This document shows, in pieces, positions 18,244-27,659 of a stretch of DNA of 64,000 nt. The position numbers and the translations under genes are program-made. Source of the DNA: Opitutales bacterium UBA5694 (lineage in GTDB: Bacteria > Verrucomicrobiota > Verrucomicrobiia > Opitutales > Opitutaceae); contig DIHO01000006.1 of the NCBI GenBank assembly GCA_002420185.1, forward strand, positions 50,347 through 114,346, in the 5' to 3' direction. The notes beneath the pieces were generated by a model. That model did not search any database and was not told the DNA's origin. It saw nothing but the letters and a program-made list of their open reading frames with translations. Numbering within the stretch: the first letter of the stretch is position 1; each line of letters starts with the position of its first letter.

Positions 18244-20982
18244 CTAAACCCCCATCGAGGTCAAAACAGTAGCCCGCACGCAACTCCCATCCCAAGCGGT
18301 CGCTATAACGATGGCACCAGGATCCAGATCCGGTAGGCCAATCGACCCAACCTCTCCCTCCTTGCCGCTGCGAGTCGCGCGAAGTGTTTTGCCTTCTTGA
18401 GTAGAAAATTGGACATCGGCACTGGGAAGGGTTTTAAACGCTTTAAGCCGTGAACGAGCAACACGACCGGTCGACGATGCGACCGTTTCCAAACCCGATC
18501 CTCCACGCGGTTTCTCACTTGGGGCATCTATCAGATTCCTTAATCGCAATCCGATTGCCGGATCCTCATCCCTTGTGTCAAATTCCATTTCCAGAAAATT
18601 CCAATAAAAAGGGTCTTCCGGTTTCTGCGGCTCCAGTTCGGGGTTTGCATGTGTTTTGTGATAGAGGGCGTGGATTTCCAGATCACGACCATCCACGTCC
18701 TTCATGCGAGGTCCAAAACCCGGAATCACGGCCCTGCCTCCGCTGCGACCGATAGGGCCGAAGCTACACTCGATCACGTTGTGCTCACGGTTTTTCATAA
18801 TACAACCATTGTGGACATCACCATAGACCGTCACCACCCCATCGCGAGAGCCCAAAAGCTCCAAAACCCGATCAGCACCTGCCTTGACCCAGCCTGCATA
18901 GTCTGCGGTTACCCGATCGCGCTGCTCGAATCTTTGCGGATGGTTCGCACTCGCAGCTCCACCGGTCCAAATAGTATGCATTCCATTGATACCAGTTAAG
19001 CAAATAAGCCTAGAAGAATCGGTCGTGATCAAATCATTCAGCCAGGAAAACTGTTCCTCTCCAAGCAAGCTCCTAGTCGGGTCCGTCCGATCGTAAAGGC
19101 TTTTAAAGGCATCCCATCCGCTGTCATCCCAGATATCTACATTTTGCGAGCTCCGCCACAGTCTCGAGTCGAGAATCGCCAACGTAAAGTCGCGGTTGGG
19201 CATTTTCCAAGCCCGCCACTTCTTCGGGTTCTCCAGCGGATCCACTTCCTCTGCTCCCGTGATTAGGTGATGCACAATCTGAAAATTGCGTTTCATATAT
19301 TCCGTATCTTGTCCAAGTCCATTTATCTTTCGGATGACTATCTGCTCGGGACCTTTCACATCGTCCATTCCATAGTCATGGTCACCCGGATTGATGATGT
19401 TCCAGTGCCGCATACACTGCCATCGACTGGTCGGACCACAAATTGAATTCTTAATAACCTTGTAAGCATCGTCGGTACTTGGCGGATACAATACCAGCTC
19501 CATATACCAAACATCATCCTCCCAAACCATAATCTGGAAGTTATAATTCTCCAGGTACTTATACGATCCCTCCGAGGGCTGGTCGCGAAATTGCCATTCG
19601 CTTCCCCCACCTAAAATCTGGTAGCCGGTGCCTGTCTTCTTTTGCAGCCCACTGGTTACAGCGTGGCAACTGAGGCCACACAGCTTGTAGGGAGCCGCTA
19701 AGCGTGGAAGCTTCCCGACATAGCTACCCGTCCTTGGCACATCGCCAACAAGACCCGTTCCCGGACCCACAGCTGACGTTCCAATCCGGGGATCAGAGGT
19801 CACATTCACACCATCTTTCCAAACCGTGTAGTACATCGTCTTCTCAGCAGGAGAATGCGGCAATGAAACTTCAATTACCGCGGTGTTGCGTCGAAATTCG
19901 TTGCTGACAATATTGGCAGAACCCGCTATGGGAACTGAGGACCATCCGTCTTTGAGATTTTCCGTATCCGAGACTCTAATCACCGCCTCAGTTCCGTCCG
20001 TATCGAAAATCCCGATAAAACGAACCTTCCAAACACCGTCATCCTGTACCAGCGAGTCACCGAGCGGATAGCAATTCAGACAATCCGCATGGCCCGTTGC
20101 CAATTGATTCGACATATCTGCGATCACCTCAAACGAATCGACTGAATAATCCACTAGACCACGACCGGAAAGGCCGACGTAGCCTTGGGTTGCCACTTCC
20201 GGCAATTCCGAGGCAATTTCCAGGGTTTTGTCGTGAACGTTTAATGACGATTCCACCAGGCATCTCCCGTTGCCATATGGAGCCACGGTAAGCCTGATTT
20301 CAACCGAGTCCCCTGGACTCAGCTCGGGGACCACCTTTTTTAGAACTTTACCCCGAGCCGCGTTTCTCCCGCTACTTTTTCGCCCCTGCATCAATACGAA
20401 CTCACCATCGTCCGTCCAGGCCGCGTGATTCACTTTTACCGCTTTATCGTAGCTTTCGAAGACGGATGTCCCTCCGAAAGCGATTCCAAAGAACCCGTAT
20501 CCATCCTGATACATTTTCCATTCTTCCTTGTCGCCTGGCTTCGGCTCGGAACGCGGTGCCAAATAGGTGAAACAGGCTTTCACCTCATAGCCACCCTTAA
20601 GCTTCCAGTCATTCCGATAAAGAATCCCGAGCGGCAAAGAGGGATCGTAGTACGTTTCCATTGACCTGCCAGCCGTTTGAGAATGAAACGGGAAGCCTGT
20701 TCGCCGAGCCCGATCGCCCACGTTCACCAGACGCCTCCGCAATACCCCGTCCTTGATTTGCCAGTAGCCCGGATTAAGCGACTCCCAGCCGGGACCTACC
20801 ACGAGACTATCCGGCTTCGCAAACGCGTAGCGAGTCGTAGATATCCCACTCGCCGCTTGAGTTCTTGTTTGAACCGATCCCGCCAGGGCCATAGCACCAA
20901 CAGCACCTGCACTGGACGCGATAAATTCACGTCGGTTGATACTATTCGAGAAATTTGATTCGTTGGGGAATATCGAATTCAT
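18244..20982 (-). CDS. Tat-exported PhoD-like metallophosphatase
   Basis: The 912-residue protein starts with a twin-arginine type signal (NRREFIASSAGAVGAMALAG), predicting folded export. Residues ~50-290 form a beta-rich N-terminal region that looks like a LamG/concanavalin-type domain (WQIKDGVLRRR, GYVGLSGRGLVDYSVDSFEV). The middle and C-terminal part follow the alkaline phosphatase D/PhoD-like pattern: NPGDHDYGMDD as a metal-binding Asp/His loop, then LICLTGINGMH, and YGDVHNGCIM as a late metal motif. The usual Ca/Fe ligands cannot be assigned with confidence. It probably hydrolyses phosphate esters in the periplasm or outside the cell. It stands alone. The likely start is ATG 20982, which places the Tat motif about 16 residues in. 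Confidence 0.82.
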   Translation of the reverse strand: MNSIFPNESNFSNSINRREFIASSAGAVGAMALAGSVQTRTQAASGISTTRYAFAKPDSLVVGPGWESLNPGYWQIKDGVLRRRLVNVGDRARRTGFPFHSQTAGRSMETYYDPSLPLGILYRNDWKLKGGYEVKACFTYLAPRSEPKPGDKEEWKMYQDGYGFFGIAFGGTSVFESYDKAVKVNHAAWTDDGEFVLMQGRKSSGRNAARGKVLKKVVPELSPGDSVEIRLTVAPYGNGRCLVESSLNVHDKTLEIASELPEVATQGYVGLSGRGLVDYSVDSFEVIADMSNQLATGHADCLNCYPLGDSLVQDDGVWKVRFIGIFDTDGTEAVIRVSDTENLKDGWSSVPIAGSANIVSNEFRRNTAVIEVSLPHSPAEKTMYYTVWKDGVNVTSDPRIGTSAVGPGTGLVGDVPRTGSYVGKLPRLAAPYKLCGLSCHAVTSGLQKKTGTGYQILGGGSEWQFRDQPSEGSYKYLENYNFQIMVWEDDVWYMELVLYPPSTDDAYKVIKNSICGPTSRWQCMRHWNIINPGDHDYGMDDVKGPEQIVIRKINGLGQDTEYMKRNFQIVHHLITGAEEVDPLENPKKWRAWKMPNRDFTLAILDSRLWRSSQNVDIWDDSGWDAFKSLYDRTDPTRSLLGEEQFSWLNDLITTDSSRLICLTGINGMHTIWTGGAASANHPQRFEQRDRVTADYAGWVKAGADRVLELLGSRDGVVTVYGDVHNGCIMKNREHNVIECSFGPIGRSGGRAVIPGFGPRMKDVDGRDLEIHALYHKTHANPELEPQKPEDPFYWNFLEMEFDTRDEDPAIGLRLRNLIDAPSEKPRGGSGLETVASSTGRVARSRLKAFKTLPSADVQFSTQEGKTLRATRSGKEGEVGSIGLPDLDPGAIVIATAWDGSCVRATVLTSMGV

Positions 20983-21344
20983 AGAATATAATATTGACTG
21001 AAAGACAGCCTAAGAATCGGGACCGGAGCCTCAAGTATTTTACCCAAGCATTCTCATCGACGAAATTGTCACCAACGAAGATTCGCTTCTCGCTGAGATG
21101 GTCTTTATCAAGGTTAGTACCCTTCGCGGATAAAAATTGCCACACTTTACAACAGCCTTTGGGACACCGAACTAGCGTCTTGGTTGTAGGGCACCCATTA
21201 ATGTCGAAGATGTGACTTTCTAAGCAGGGCTGCACCCCAATCAAAGAGGTACACAAAACCTCTGCAAACGCGGGCTTGGCTCTCGTATTGAAGAAATTTC
21301 TGTTGAAAACCGTCGCCTTTCCTTTCATCACCCATCTTTAGTTT
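20983..21344. other. Intergenic gap between divergent genes
   Basis: This holds the promoters of the divergent PhoD-like and cytochrome/LRR genes. A 129-codon minus-strand frame (20942-21331) overlaps the PhoD start. It has a cysteine-rich segment (VRCPKGCCKVW), but no family resemblance and no good ribosome binding site, so I treat it as doubtful. Confidence 0.4.
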
Positions 21345-22961
21345 ATGTCGGGACCATATTCCAGGAGAAGGCCGCCCCGTCGCCGGGAACCTGCCAGCCT
21401 TAAAATGGCCATCATCGTTGCCTTGATCGTGACGGTCGTCATGCTCTGCCTAGCGATGTTTACAGACGGGATTGAGAATGCTCCCGTATGGACGCTGTTC
21501 CTAGGCCACTTCCACCCTGCCCTCCTACACCTTCCTATTGGTTTCTATGCGGTCCTTGCGGTCCTTGAGTACCTCGATAGCTCCAAAAACGGCCTCCGGA
21601 TCGGGAAGGCTTGCGAAATAGTTCTTAACTACACGGCTATCACGGCCGCTGTTGCCGCGATTCTTGGCATCTTCCTAGCCATACCTGGTGGCTACAACGA
21701 GACCCTGCTTGATCGCCACCGCTGGCTCGGCTCCCTCTCAGCTATATTGGCGTTCTGGCTAATCGTAGTCCGAAACTGGGCAAGATCCAAAAGCCGAAAC
21801 GGCTTCTCAATTCCCTACCATGGTGCACTGGCTGCGACTCTAATTCTTCTCGGCGTAGTTGGACACGACGGTGGAACGCTTACCCACGGTTCTGGCTATC
21901 TCACAAAAAACCTTCCCAGCCCTGTCAAAACTCTTTTTGGCATGGAATCGGCCATTAAAATGAGGGAAGGCCCAATCGTCATCGAAAATGCGGATGTCTA
22001 CCAAGACATTATCCACCCTATCTTCGATCAAACATGTATTCAGTGCCACGGACCGGAAAAATCTAAAGGGGATCTTCGTCTGGACTCATTCGAACTGGCA
22101 ATGCTCGGAGGCGAACTCGGCGACACCATCATACCGGGTGACTATGAGGCGAGTGAGCTAATATATCGTCTACACCTTGACATCGATGACGACGAGCGGA
22201 TGCCCCCCCAAGGCAAACCACAACCTACGGAGGGGCAAATTTCTATCCTTGAATGGTGGATAGAGGCAGGGGCCGTAGGAAGCGGTCTCATCGGTGAACT
22301 CGAAATTCCTGAAGCGGTAAAATCCTCCATGGTCGCTCATCTAGAAGGTTCCACGGAATTTGAAGAAAAAGAAGAGGTTCCGGAGATCCTAAACCCTATG
22401 CTGGCTTGGCAAGATGCCGAAGCAGAGATTGCCAAGATAGAGAAGGAACCCAATATCGATATTCTTCGGGTGGCCCTAAACTCTCCCGCAGTTCGGATCA
22501 AGGGACCCTTTGGGAACAATAAATTTAATGATGAAGCGATCGCCAAGCTCGAACCAATCGCTAGCAATATTGTTGAGCTTGAAATTGGATTTAGCGATGT
22601 CACCGACGAAGGGCTCGCAGCAGTCGCGAACATGTCTAATCTGGAAAAGCTATATCTCCAAAAAACTTCGATTACCGACGAAGGACTGGCACACCTAGAG
22701 GGACTGACGCAGCTGAGATATTTGAATCTCTACGGAACTCAAGTCACGGATGACGCCCTCGAAACCTTGGTTACTTTACCAAGCTTGAAGAGCCTTTTCG
22801 TCTGGGAAACTGAAATCAGCAAATCTGCAGCGAAAGACTTTCAGGAACAGAAACTGGAATCTATTGGAGTCAAGCGCTGGGAAGACGAAATAGAGGCTCT
22901 CAAAGACAAGATCAGCGAAGCGAAAATCCTAGTAGACACGGGAATCGAGACCGAGAGTTGA
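21345..22961 (+). CDS. DUF2231 / planctomycete cytochrome c / LRR membrane protein
   Basis: The 538-residue protein combines three parts. Residues ~20-180 are a DUF2231-like membrane domain of about five helices, including HFHPALLHLPIGFYAVLAVLEY. Residues ~210-300 match the planctomycete cytochrome c (PSCyt1) type: IFDQTCIQCHGPEKSKGDLRLDS with the CxxCH heme site, then DERMPPQGKP and ISILEWWIEAGA. Residues ~370-500 hold leucine-rich repeats of the VTDEGLAAVANMSNLEKLYL kind, three or more copies. A short basic N-terminus precedes the first helix. This arrangement is found in PVC bacteria, where the role (heme-linked oxidation or surface sensing) is unproven. It is probably anchored with the cytochrome and LRR parts in the periplasm. 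Confidence 0.88.
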   Translation: MSGPYSRRRPPRRREPASLKMAIIVALIVTVVMLCLAMFTDGIENAPVWTLFLGHFHPALLHLPIGFYAVLAVLEYLDSSKNGLRIGKACEIVLNYTAITAAVAAILGIFLAIPGGYNETLLDRHRWLGSLSAILAFWLIVVRNWARSKSRNGFSIPYHGALAATLILLGVVGHDGGTLTHGSGYLTKNLPSPVKTLFGMESAIKMREGPIVIENADVYQDIIHPIFDQTCIQCHGPEKSKGDLRLDSFELAMLGGELGDTIIPGDYEASELIYRLHLDIDDDERMPPQGKPQPTEGQISILEWWIEAGAVGSGLIGELEIPEAVKSSMVAHLEGSTEFEEKEEVPEILNPMLAWQDAEAEIAKIEKEPNIDILRVALNSPAVRIKGPFGNNKFNDEAIAKLEPIASNIVELEIGFSDVTDEGLAAVANMSNLEKLYLQKTSITDEGLAHLEGLTQLRYLNLYGTQVTDDALETLVTLPSLKSLFVWETEISKSAAKDFQEQKLESIGVKRWEDEIEALKDKISEAKILVDTGIETES

Positions 22962-23309
22962 ATTAGCCTTTCGAGTCAGGAACCCAGCAGATGGATGAAG
23001 AATAGCTCAACCGTCGTAGATGATACCGATACGATCAATCCTTTTGTTCTAATAAACGAATATCAACCGAGGGTGTTCGCTCGCGAATTATCCATTTCGC
23101 AAAGGAACCTCTCTCCTTAGCATAAAAGTCCTAATTGTTTTGAGGACCTCGATACAATCTCCCTTCCCCAGTCCGGCTTTCAGTTAAACCAAACTTAAAA
23201 GGTTCTAATCAAGCGTCCTACCCGCGACTACTTGGTTAAAGAATACAAAATTATTTCGGTTTTAAAATCCGTTTAAAGAATAAATTTTTAACATCAATAC
23301 CATTCCTTA
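22962..23309. other. Intergenic gap before the TRAP genes
   Basis: This is 348 bases, A+T-rich toward the right end. A TRAP binding-protein gene (dctP) would be expected here or after dctM, but I find no trace of one in any frame. The right end presumably carries the dctQ promoter. Confidence 0.4.
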
Positions 23310-23801
23310 ATGAAGTCATTAATAAATGGATACTATCGCGTTTTAAAAGTCACCCTTACTTGCCTAATGGGGCTTATGATCGTCCCCGTGTTTTTGCAGG
23401 TGATATCCCGTTTTACCGACCTTCTGCCAAGATATATCTGGACTGAGGAGGTGGCTCGGTTCTGTTTTGTCTGGATTATAATGATCGGTTCCATGATCGC
23501 CGTTAGAGATGGTACACACTTTGATGTGGATCTACTCCCCAAGCCAAAACGATTTCGTAATCGTGGTACTCTAAAGCTCGTACGCCACTTCTCAATGTTC
23601 ACTCTCGCGATCGTATTTCTCTTCTACGGCATTGATTTTGCCAAATTTGGAATGGCTCAAAGCTCGGAAATGAGTGGTATCAACATGCTGAGTATCTACA
23701 TAACCTTTCCCCTCGCCGGCCTCACCTCGATCCTCTTTCTATTAGAAAAGCTAGCTCTTGATTTCAAGCAAATCAAAAGCAACCGCGAAACGGAGCTGTA
23801 G
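23310..23801 (+). CDS. TRAP transporter small permease (DctQ family)
   Basis: DctQ is the four-helix subunit of tripartite ATP-independent transporters, which use ion gradients to import organic acids or sugar acids. The 163-residue product has four hydrophobic spans and the family core YIWTEEVARFCFVWIIMIGS followed by RDGTHFDVDLLP. It is 2 nt from dctM and certainly cotranscribed. The substrate is unknown because the specificity-setting DctP is not present. Confidence 0.92.
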   Translation: MKSLINGYYRVLKVTLTCLMGLMIVPVFLQVISRFTDLLPRYIWTEEVARFCFVWIIMIGSMIAVRDGTHFDVDLLPKPKRFRNRGTLKLVRHFSMFTLAIVFLFYGIDFAKFGMAQSSEMSGINMLSIYITFPLAGLTSILFLLEKLALDFKQIKSNRETEL

Positions 23802-23803
23802 GC

Positions 23804-25105
23804 ATGAATGCAGGAGAAGCAACCGCAATCATGTTTAGCGTCTTCGCTGCCCTTCTGCTCCTGAAGGTACCCGTTTCTTTCGCATTGGGCCTAGCCTGCC
23901 TTCCAGTACTTATTGTCGATGAGCGACTCACACCATTTCTTCTAATTAATGAAATGTGGAAGTCCTATAACGCATTCATATTGCTCGCAGTACCCTTCTT
24001 CCTGCTCGCGGCCAATCTCATGAATGCCGCCGGAATTACCGAGCGCCTTGTCAACCTGGCACATGCTTCCGTAGGGCACCTTCCCGGCGGGCTCGGGCAT
24101 ATCAACGTCATGGTCAGCATGCTCTTCGCCGGAATCTCCGGTTCTTCCACCGCAGACGCAGCGGGTATCGGATCGCTGCTGATTCCTGCCATGAAGAAAC
24201 AAGGCTACGACACCTCATTTACAGTAGCTATTACGGCTTGTTCTTCCGTGATGGGTGTTATCATACCCCCGAGCATCATGATGATCGTCTGGGGAGGTCT
24301 AATGTCAGTATCCATCGGCGGACTCTTCCTCGCCGGGATGGTCCCTGGAATCCTCATTGCCTTGTTCATGATGGGAACCGTACTCGTCTACGCGAAAACT
24401 CGAAACTACCCAATTTACAAGAGAGCTTCCCTAATGGAGTTTTTCCAAGCATTAAGGAAGTCCATTCTCGCACTGGTCACTCCCACAATCATCGTCGGAG
24501 GAATTATAGGCGGGCTCTTCACCCCGACCGAAGCATCCGTCATCGCGGTCTTGTATTCCGCTTTTCTCGGTGGATTAATCTACCGAGCAATCAGCCCGAA
24601 ACAATTTCCGAGAGTTCTCTACGATTCCGCTCGCCTATCCGCTATTTCACTCTTCTGCATAGGGACTGCATCTGCTTTTGGCTGGCTACTCGCCTATTAC
24701 AGAGTCCCTCAATCCTTGGTGGATATGGTCGCCGCTTATGGTACTGGAATTATAACGACAGGATTTATAATCGCCCTCTCCTTTTTGGTTATCGGCATGT
24801 TCATAGATGCAATTCCAGCTATAATTATTCTGGGTACGATACTCTTACCCCTTGCTGAAAAAGCTGGAATGCACCCCATACATTTCGCCATCGTTGGAGT
24901 CATCTCACTCGCCTTTGGTCTCGTCACACCGCCCTACGGCTTGTGCCTTCTTATTTCCTGCTCAGTTGGCGAGATCACTGTTTCGAAGGTTCTAAAAGAT
25001 GTCGCCATCTTGTTGCTTCCCCTGCTCCTCCTTTTGGGGCTAATCATCGTATTCCCAGAAATAGTCCTATTCCTCCCGAGCTGGCTGGCTCCTGAGTTTC
25101 TGTGA
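23804..25105 (+). CDS. TRAP transporter large permease (DctM family)
   Basis: DctM is the ~12-helix transport subunit. The 433-residue length is normal. Family motifs include VPFFLLAANLMNAAGITERLV, GGLGHINVMVSMLFAGISGS, SVMGVIIPPSIMMIVWG and FTPTEASVIAVLYS. The C-terminal PPYGLCLLISC is also typical. It is encoded directly after dctQ. A DctP-type binding protein is missing on both sides, so the system either uses a distant binding protein or is incomplete. Confidence 0.94.
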   Translation: MNAGEATAIMFSVFAALLLLKVPVSFALGLACLPVLIVDERLTPFLLINEMWKSYNAFILLAVPFFLLAANLMNAAGITERLVNLAHASVGHLPGGLGHINVMVSMLFAGISGSSTADAAGIGSLLIPAMKKQGYDTSFTVAITACSSVMGVIIPPSIMMIVWGGLMSVSIGGLFLAGMVPGILIALFMMGTVLVYAKTRNYPIYKRASLMEFFQALRKSILALVTPTIIVGGIIGGLFTPTEASVIAVLYSAFLGGLIYRAISPKQFPRVLYDSARLSAISLFCIGTASAFGWLLAYYRVPQSLVDMVAAYGTGIITTGFIIALSFLVIGMFIDAIPAIIILGTILLPLAEKAGMHPIHFAIVGVISLAFGLVTPPYGLCLLISCSVGEITVSKVLKDVAILLLPLLLLLGLIIVFPEIVLFLPSWLAPEFL

Positions 25106-25303
25106 TATTGACCGTTTATTGAGTCATGAGCTTTATTAACCTAAATTCTACCTAAAAGTTGACCACAAAAAGAACATGAAACACAGATCGAGAAAGTTGC
25201 GTCTCGTGAACAGGATGGCGTTTCCATCGTGCTAGAGCACTAAACACCATTTTAGATATCTAAAGCGTCCAATAAAATGAACAACAATACTCTTCTGGAA
25301 AAG

Positions 25304-25540
25304 CTAAAACTGAGCTTTCTCCTTCGTGCCAGATCGCCAGGCACCTCCATGTATCCAAACGATCACTCCATTATTCGCGTTCCTATTTGGCTGATAAAGG
25401 TCCAGAGCCAGATGAATGTCTCCAACCGTTGCAAATACAATTTCCTTCGTAATTTTTCGCTCCATTTCTCCTATACTGAATGGCATAGTGCTGCCTACCA
25501 AGAACAACACTGCCGCATCTCTCAAAACTCGAAAAATCAT
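25304..25540 (-). pseudogene. Alpha/beta hydrolase (esterase), N-terminal fragment
   Basis: From ATG 25540 the frame has a hydrophobic leader (MIFRVLRDAAVLFLVGS), then the esterase/lipase start (ATVGDIHLALDLYQP) and the oxyanion-hole motif WIHGGAW, and ends after KEKAQF. The nucleophile elbow GxSxG, the acid and the histidine would follow in an intact ~300-residue enzyme, but nothing like them appears downstream in any frame. The gene is truncated after about 78 codons. An intact relative is encoded at 47079-48065. Confidence 0.75.
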
Positions 25541-25640
25541 GCCCAAATTACATTGCGGGCACGAAAAAAAAGACAACGCTTTTCACGTATTGAATTCGGT
25601 GGGTAGAAGTGGGCCGGTCTACCCAGCTACAAAAGGTCCC

Positions 25641-26669
25641 TCAAACCTCCACGAGGAGGTCATTGGCATACAGCAGTTTAACGAGTTCAACGTCCGCAAA
25701 ATGATTGCCCTTGAAGTCGGTGATGTTTCCCACAAAGCGACCTTCCTCTATCAGGGCCAGGGCAGCGACGAGATCCAGGATGGCACGATGCCAGGCCGCC
25801 TCAAGCGACTTGCCTTCGATTTGATGGGTGGGCTCGTTTACATAGCCCCTCTTCCCTGCAACGAGAATATTTCTCTTGTTGTATCCAATATTTCGTACAT
25901 CAGCAAAGATCTTACCAAAGGTTCGAATGAACATCATTTGCCGCCAGGTTGCGTTGGTACGGGCCGTTGAACCATGATCGAACGAGCGGTCATTTAGCAC
26001 GAAACAGATACGCTGCTGCCCGATCGCATTGGGAAAATCGCGAGCACAGTCGACTCTCAATGCCCGATCACTTGACTGACAGGGCGAAATCGTCGTAAAG
26101 CCCCCGTGGGGAGTGCCAATCGTAACCGTTTCTTTAACCGTTAGGTACTTAACTTCTCCGGGACACTCCGCACGTCCCACTTTTTTCAACGCATTAACTA
26201 AGTCTTCACTTCCCGCATCAAAAAGGGGCGGATCCCCGGACCTCATGCGGATCATCAAGTTGTCCACGTCCATGCCTGCCTTCAAAGCGATGATGTGCTC
26301 CACTAGCCTAACGTAATTATGCTCCGACCCCGAACGGAGGACAATATTACTCACGACCTTGCCCGTCGTCCAAACGTTTCGGACCGAAACCTTTATGGGA
26401 CTCGAATCCGGAAGATCTTCTCGGTCAAACCACCATCCAGGTTTATCGGTAGGCTCAAGTCTCAGGGTTCGTATCTCATCTTTCGCAAAGGTTCCCGGTG
26501 CGCTCACCGCAACGGGGTTTGTAATCGTCAAGAGACGGTCATGTGACGGACCGCCAGAATCGTTACTCCAGTCTTGGTCGACCGGCAACCCACTAAATCT
26601 TTGGTACGAGCGTTCCAAAACATCATTGTTGCCATCCAAAATTCTTCCAAAATCGAAGTCGCAAGCCAT
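25641..26669 (-). CDS. UDP-3-O-acyl-N-acetylglucosamine deacetylase family (LpxC-like)
   Basis: LpxC removes acetate in the first committed step of lipid A synthesis. The 342-residue protein has the general-base/zinc motif LVEHIIALKAGMDVDNL (Glu-His) and PLFDAGSEDL. The second zinc motif is WHRAILDLVAAL (His...Asp), and a late histidine lies in FKGNHFADVE. All catalytic positions I can place are kept. The N-terminus has about 40 extra residues, and the usual GVGLHTG entry motif is replaced by SAPGTFAK. Verrucomicrobial LpxC is often fused to FabZ, so this stand-alone form may be a second, divergent copy. No other lpx gene is nearby. Confidence 0.75.
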   Translation of the reverse strand: MACDFDFGRILDGNNDVLERSYQRFSGLPVDQDWSNDSGGPSHDRLLTITNPVAVSAPGTFAKDEIRTLRLEPTDKPGWWFDREDLPDSSPIKVSVRNVWTTGKVVSNIVLRSGSEHNYVRLVEHIIALKAGMDVDNLMIRMRSGDPPLFDAGSEDLVNALKKVGRAECPGEVKYLTVKETVTIGTPHGGFTTISPCQSSDRALRVDCARDFPNAIGQQRICFVLNDRSFDHGSTARTNATWRQMMFIRTFGKIFADVRNIGYNKRNILVAGKRGYVNEPTHQIEGKSLEAAWHRAILDLVAALALIEEGRFVGNITDFKGNHFADVELVKLLYANDLLVEV

Positions 26670-27659
26670 CTCGGAACTCTAATCCCTTAATTGGAACGCT
26701 TTGCAAGCTTTTCGAAGGCAAATTTGATTAGACCATTAACGGTTTCCGATTAGCTCGCAATCCCGCCCCCGGCATCCCGAAAAGGGAAAAGCTAGCAGAA
26801 TCCTAATACAATTATAGGCATAGCACAAAATTTTTGTACCCTTTACTCTTCTTTCTCAAACCGAATCTTTCCTTTTATAATGGGATAGCATCTTCTACAA
26901 CTCCGCAAGCGAACTACCAACTTAACGATTTAAGTATCTGACTATCATATTCCCTAAACTTTTATAAAAAAACATTACGAATATGAAAACCTTCAAGCAA
27001 GAGTAACCTGGTATTCGAATCAACACAAACGGGAACCAACTTTAGCCCTTTACACCGGGGATCATATCATCGAAAAGGTGTCTTGTGATCCCGAACCCCT
27101 TCCAATAAGATCGGGGAGCGTGCTTTAGCCGAGGACCTACTTAATGTTTTCGGTAGCTCCACCATTAAATCAATACCGAGTGAGAGTACTTTACTGGAGG
27201 GGCAGCCATCGCTCAATCGGTTTTTGGGAGGCGTACGGGCGAGCCGATGGCGGGCGACGAGCCGCTGGCTCGAGACTTGCCGCACTCACCAAGGCACTCA
27301 CCTATCATGCGGGCGACCCCTCGAACATACCTGCCATATCCCCCCAAGAGATGCCTCATATTAATTCAGGAATCTCTGGGCTGGGTTCGCTCGAATTCCG
27401 CTCAGAGGAAACCCTCGGGACCAACGAGTACACCCAAGGTAAGTTTAGACACCAAGACGCCATACAGAAGGACGACGGCGAATCCTTCCTTTCTTTGGGA
27501 GTTAACAAACCTTACAACGTCCGCTCAACAACAACCCATTCCATTCTTATCGCGAATGCGACCTCGGCCAGCCTCCCAAAGAACGCCTGGCAGTTAATTG
27601 CAACCACTCTTGTCAAGAATGCGTCTTTTAAGCGTTACAATAAACCAACCTCGTTAATC
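26670..27659. other. About 1 kb without a recognisable gene
   Basis: The stretch runs from the LpxC-like start to the peroxiredoxin start. The left part is A+T-rich. From 27144 the peroxiredoxin frame is open for another 172 codons, in a more G+C-rich block around 27230-27330. The translated text is low in hydrophobic pattern and has no family look, and a signal peptide starts only at 27660. I treat the extension as chance or as the remains of something unrecognised. Confidence 0.4.

Noticed and set aside
20942..21331. 129-codon cysteine-rich ORF on the minus strand
   Set aside because: It overlaps the start of the PhoD-like gene, has no family resemblance and no good ribosome binding site.
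27144..27659. N-terminal extension of the peroxiredoxin gene (172 more open codons)
   Set aside because: A signal peptide begins at 27660 and the extension has no domain pattern, so the upstream open frame is probably chance.
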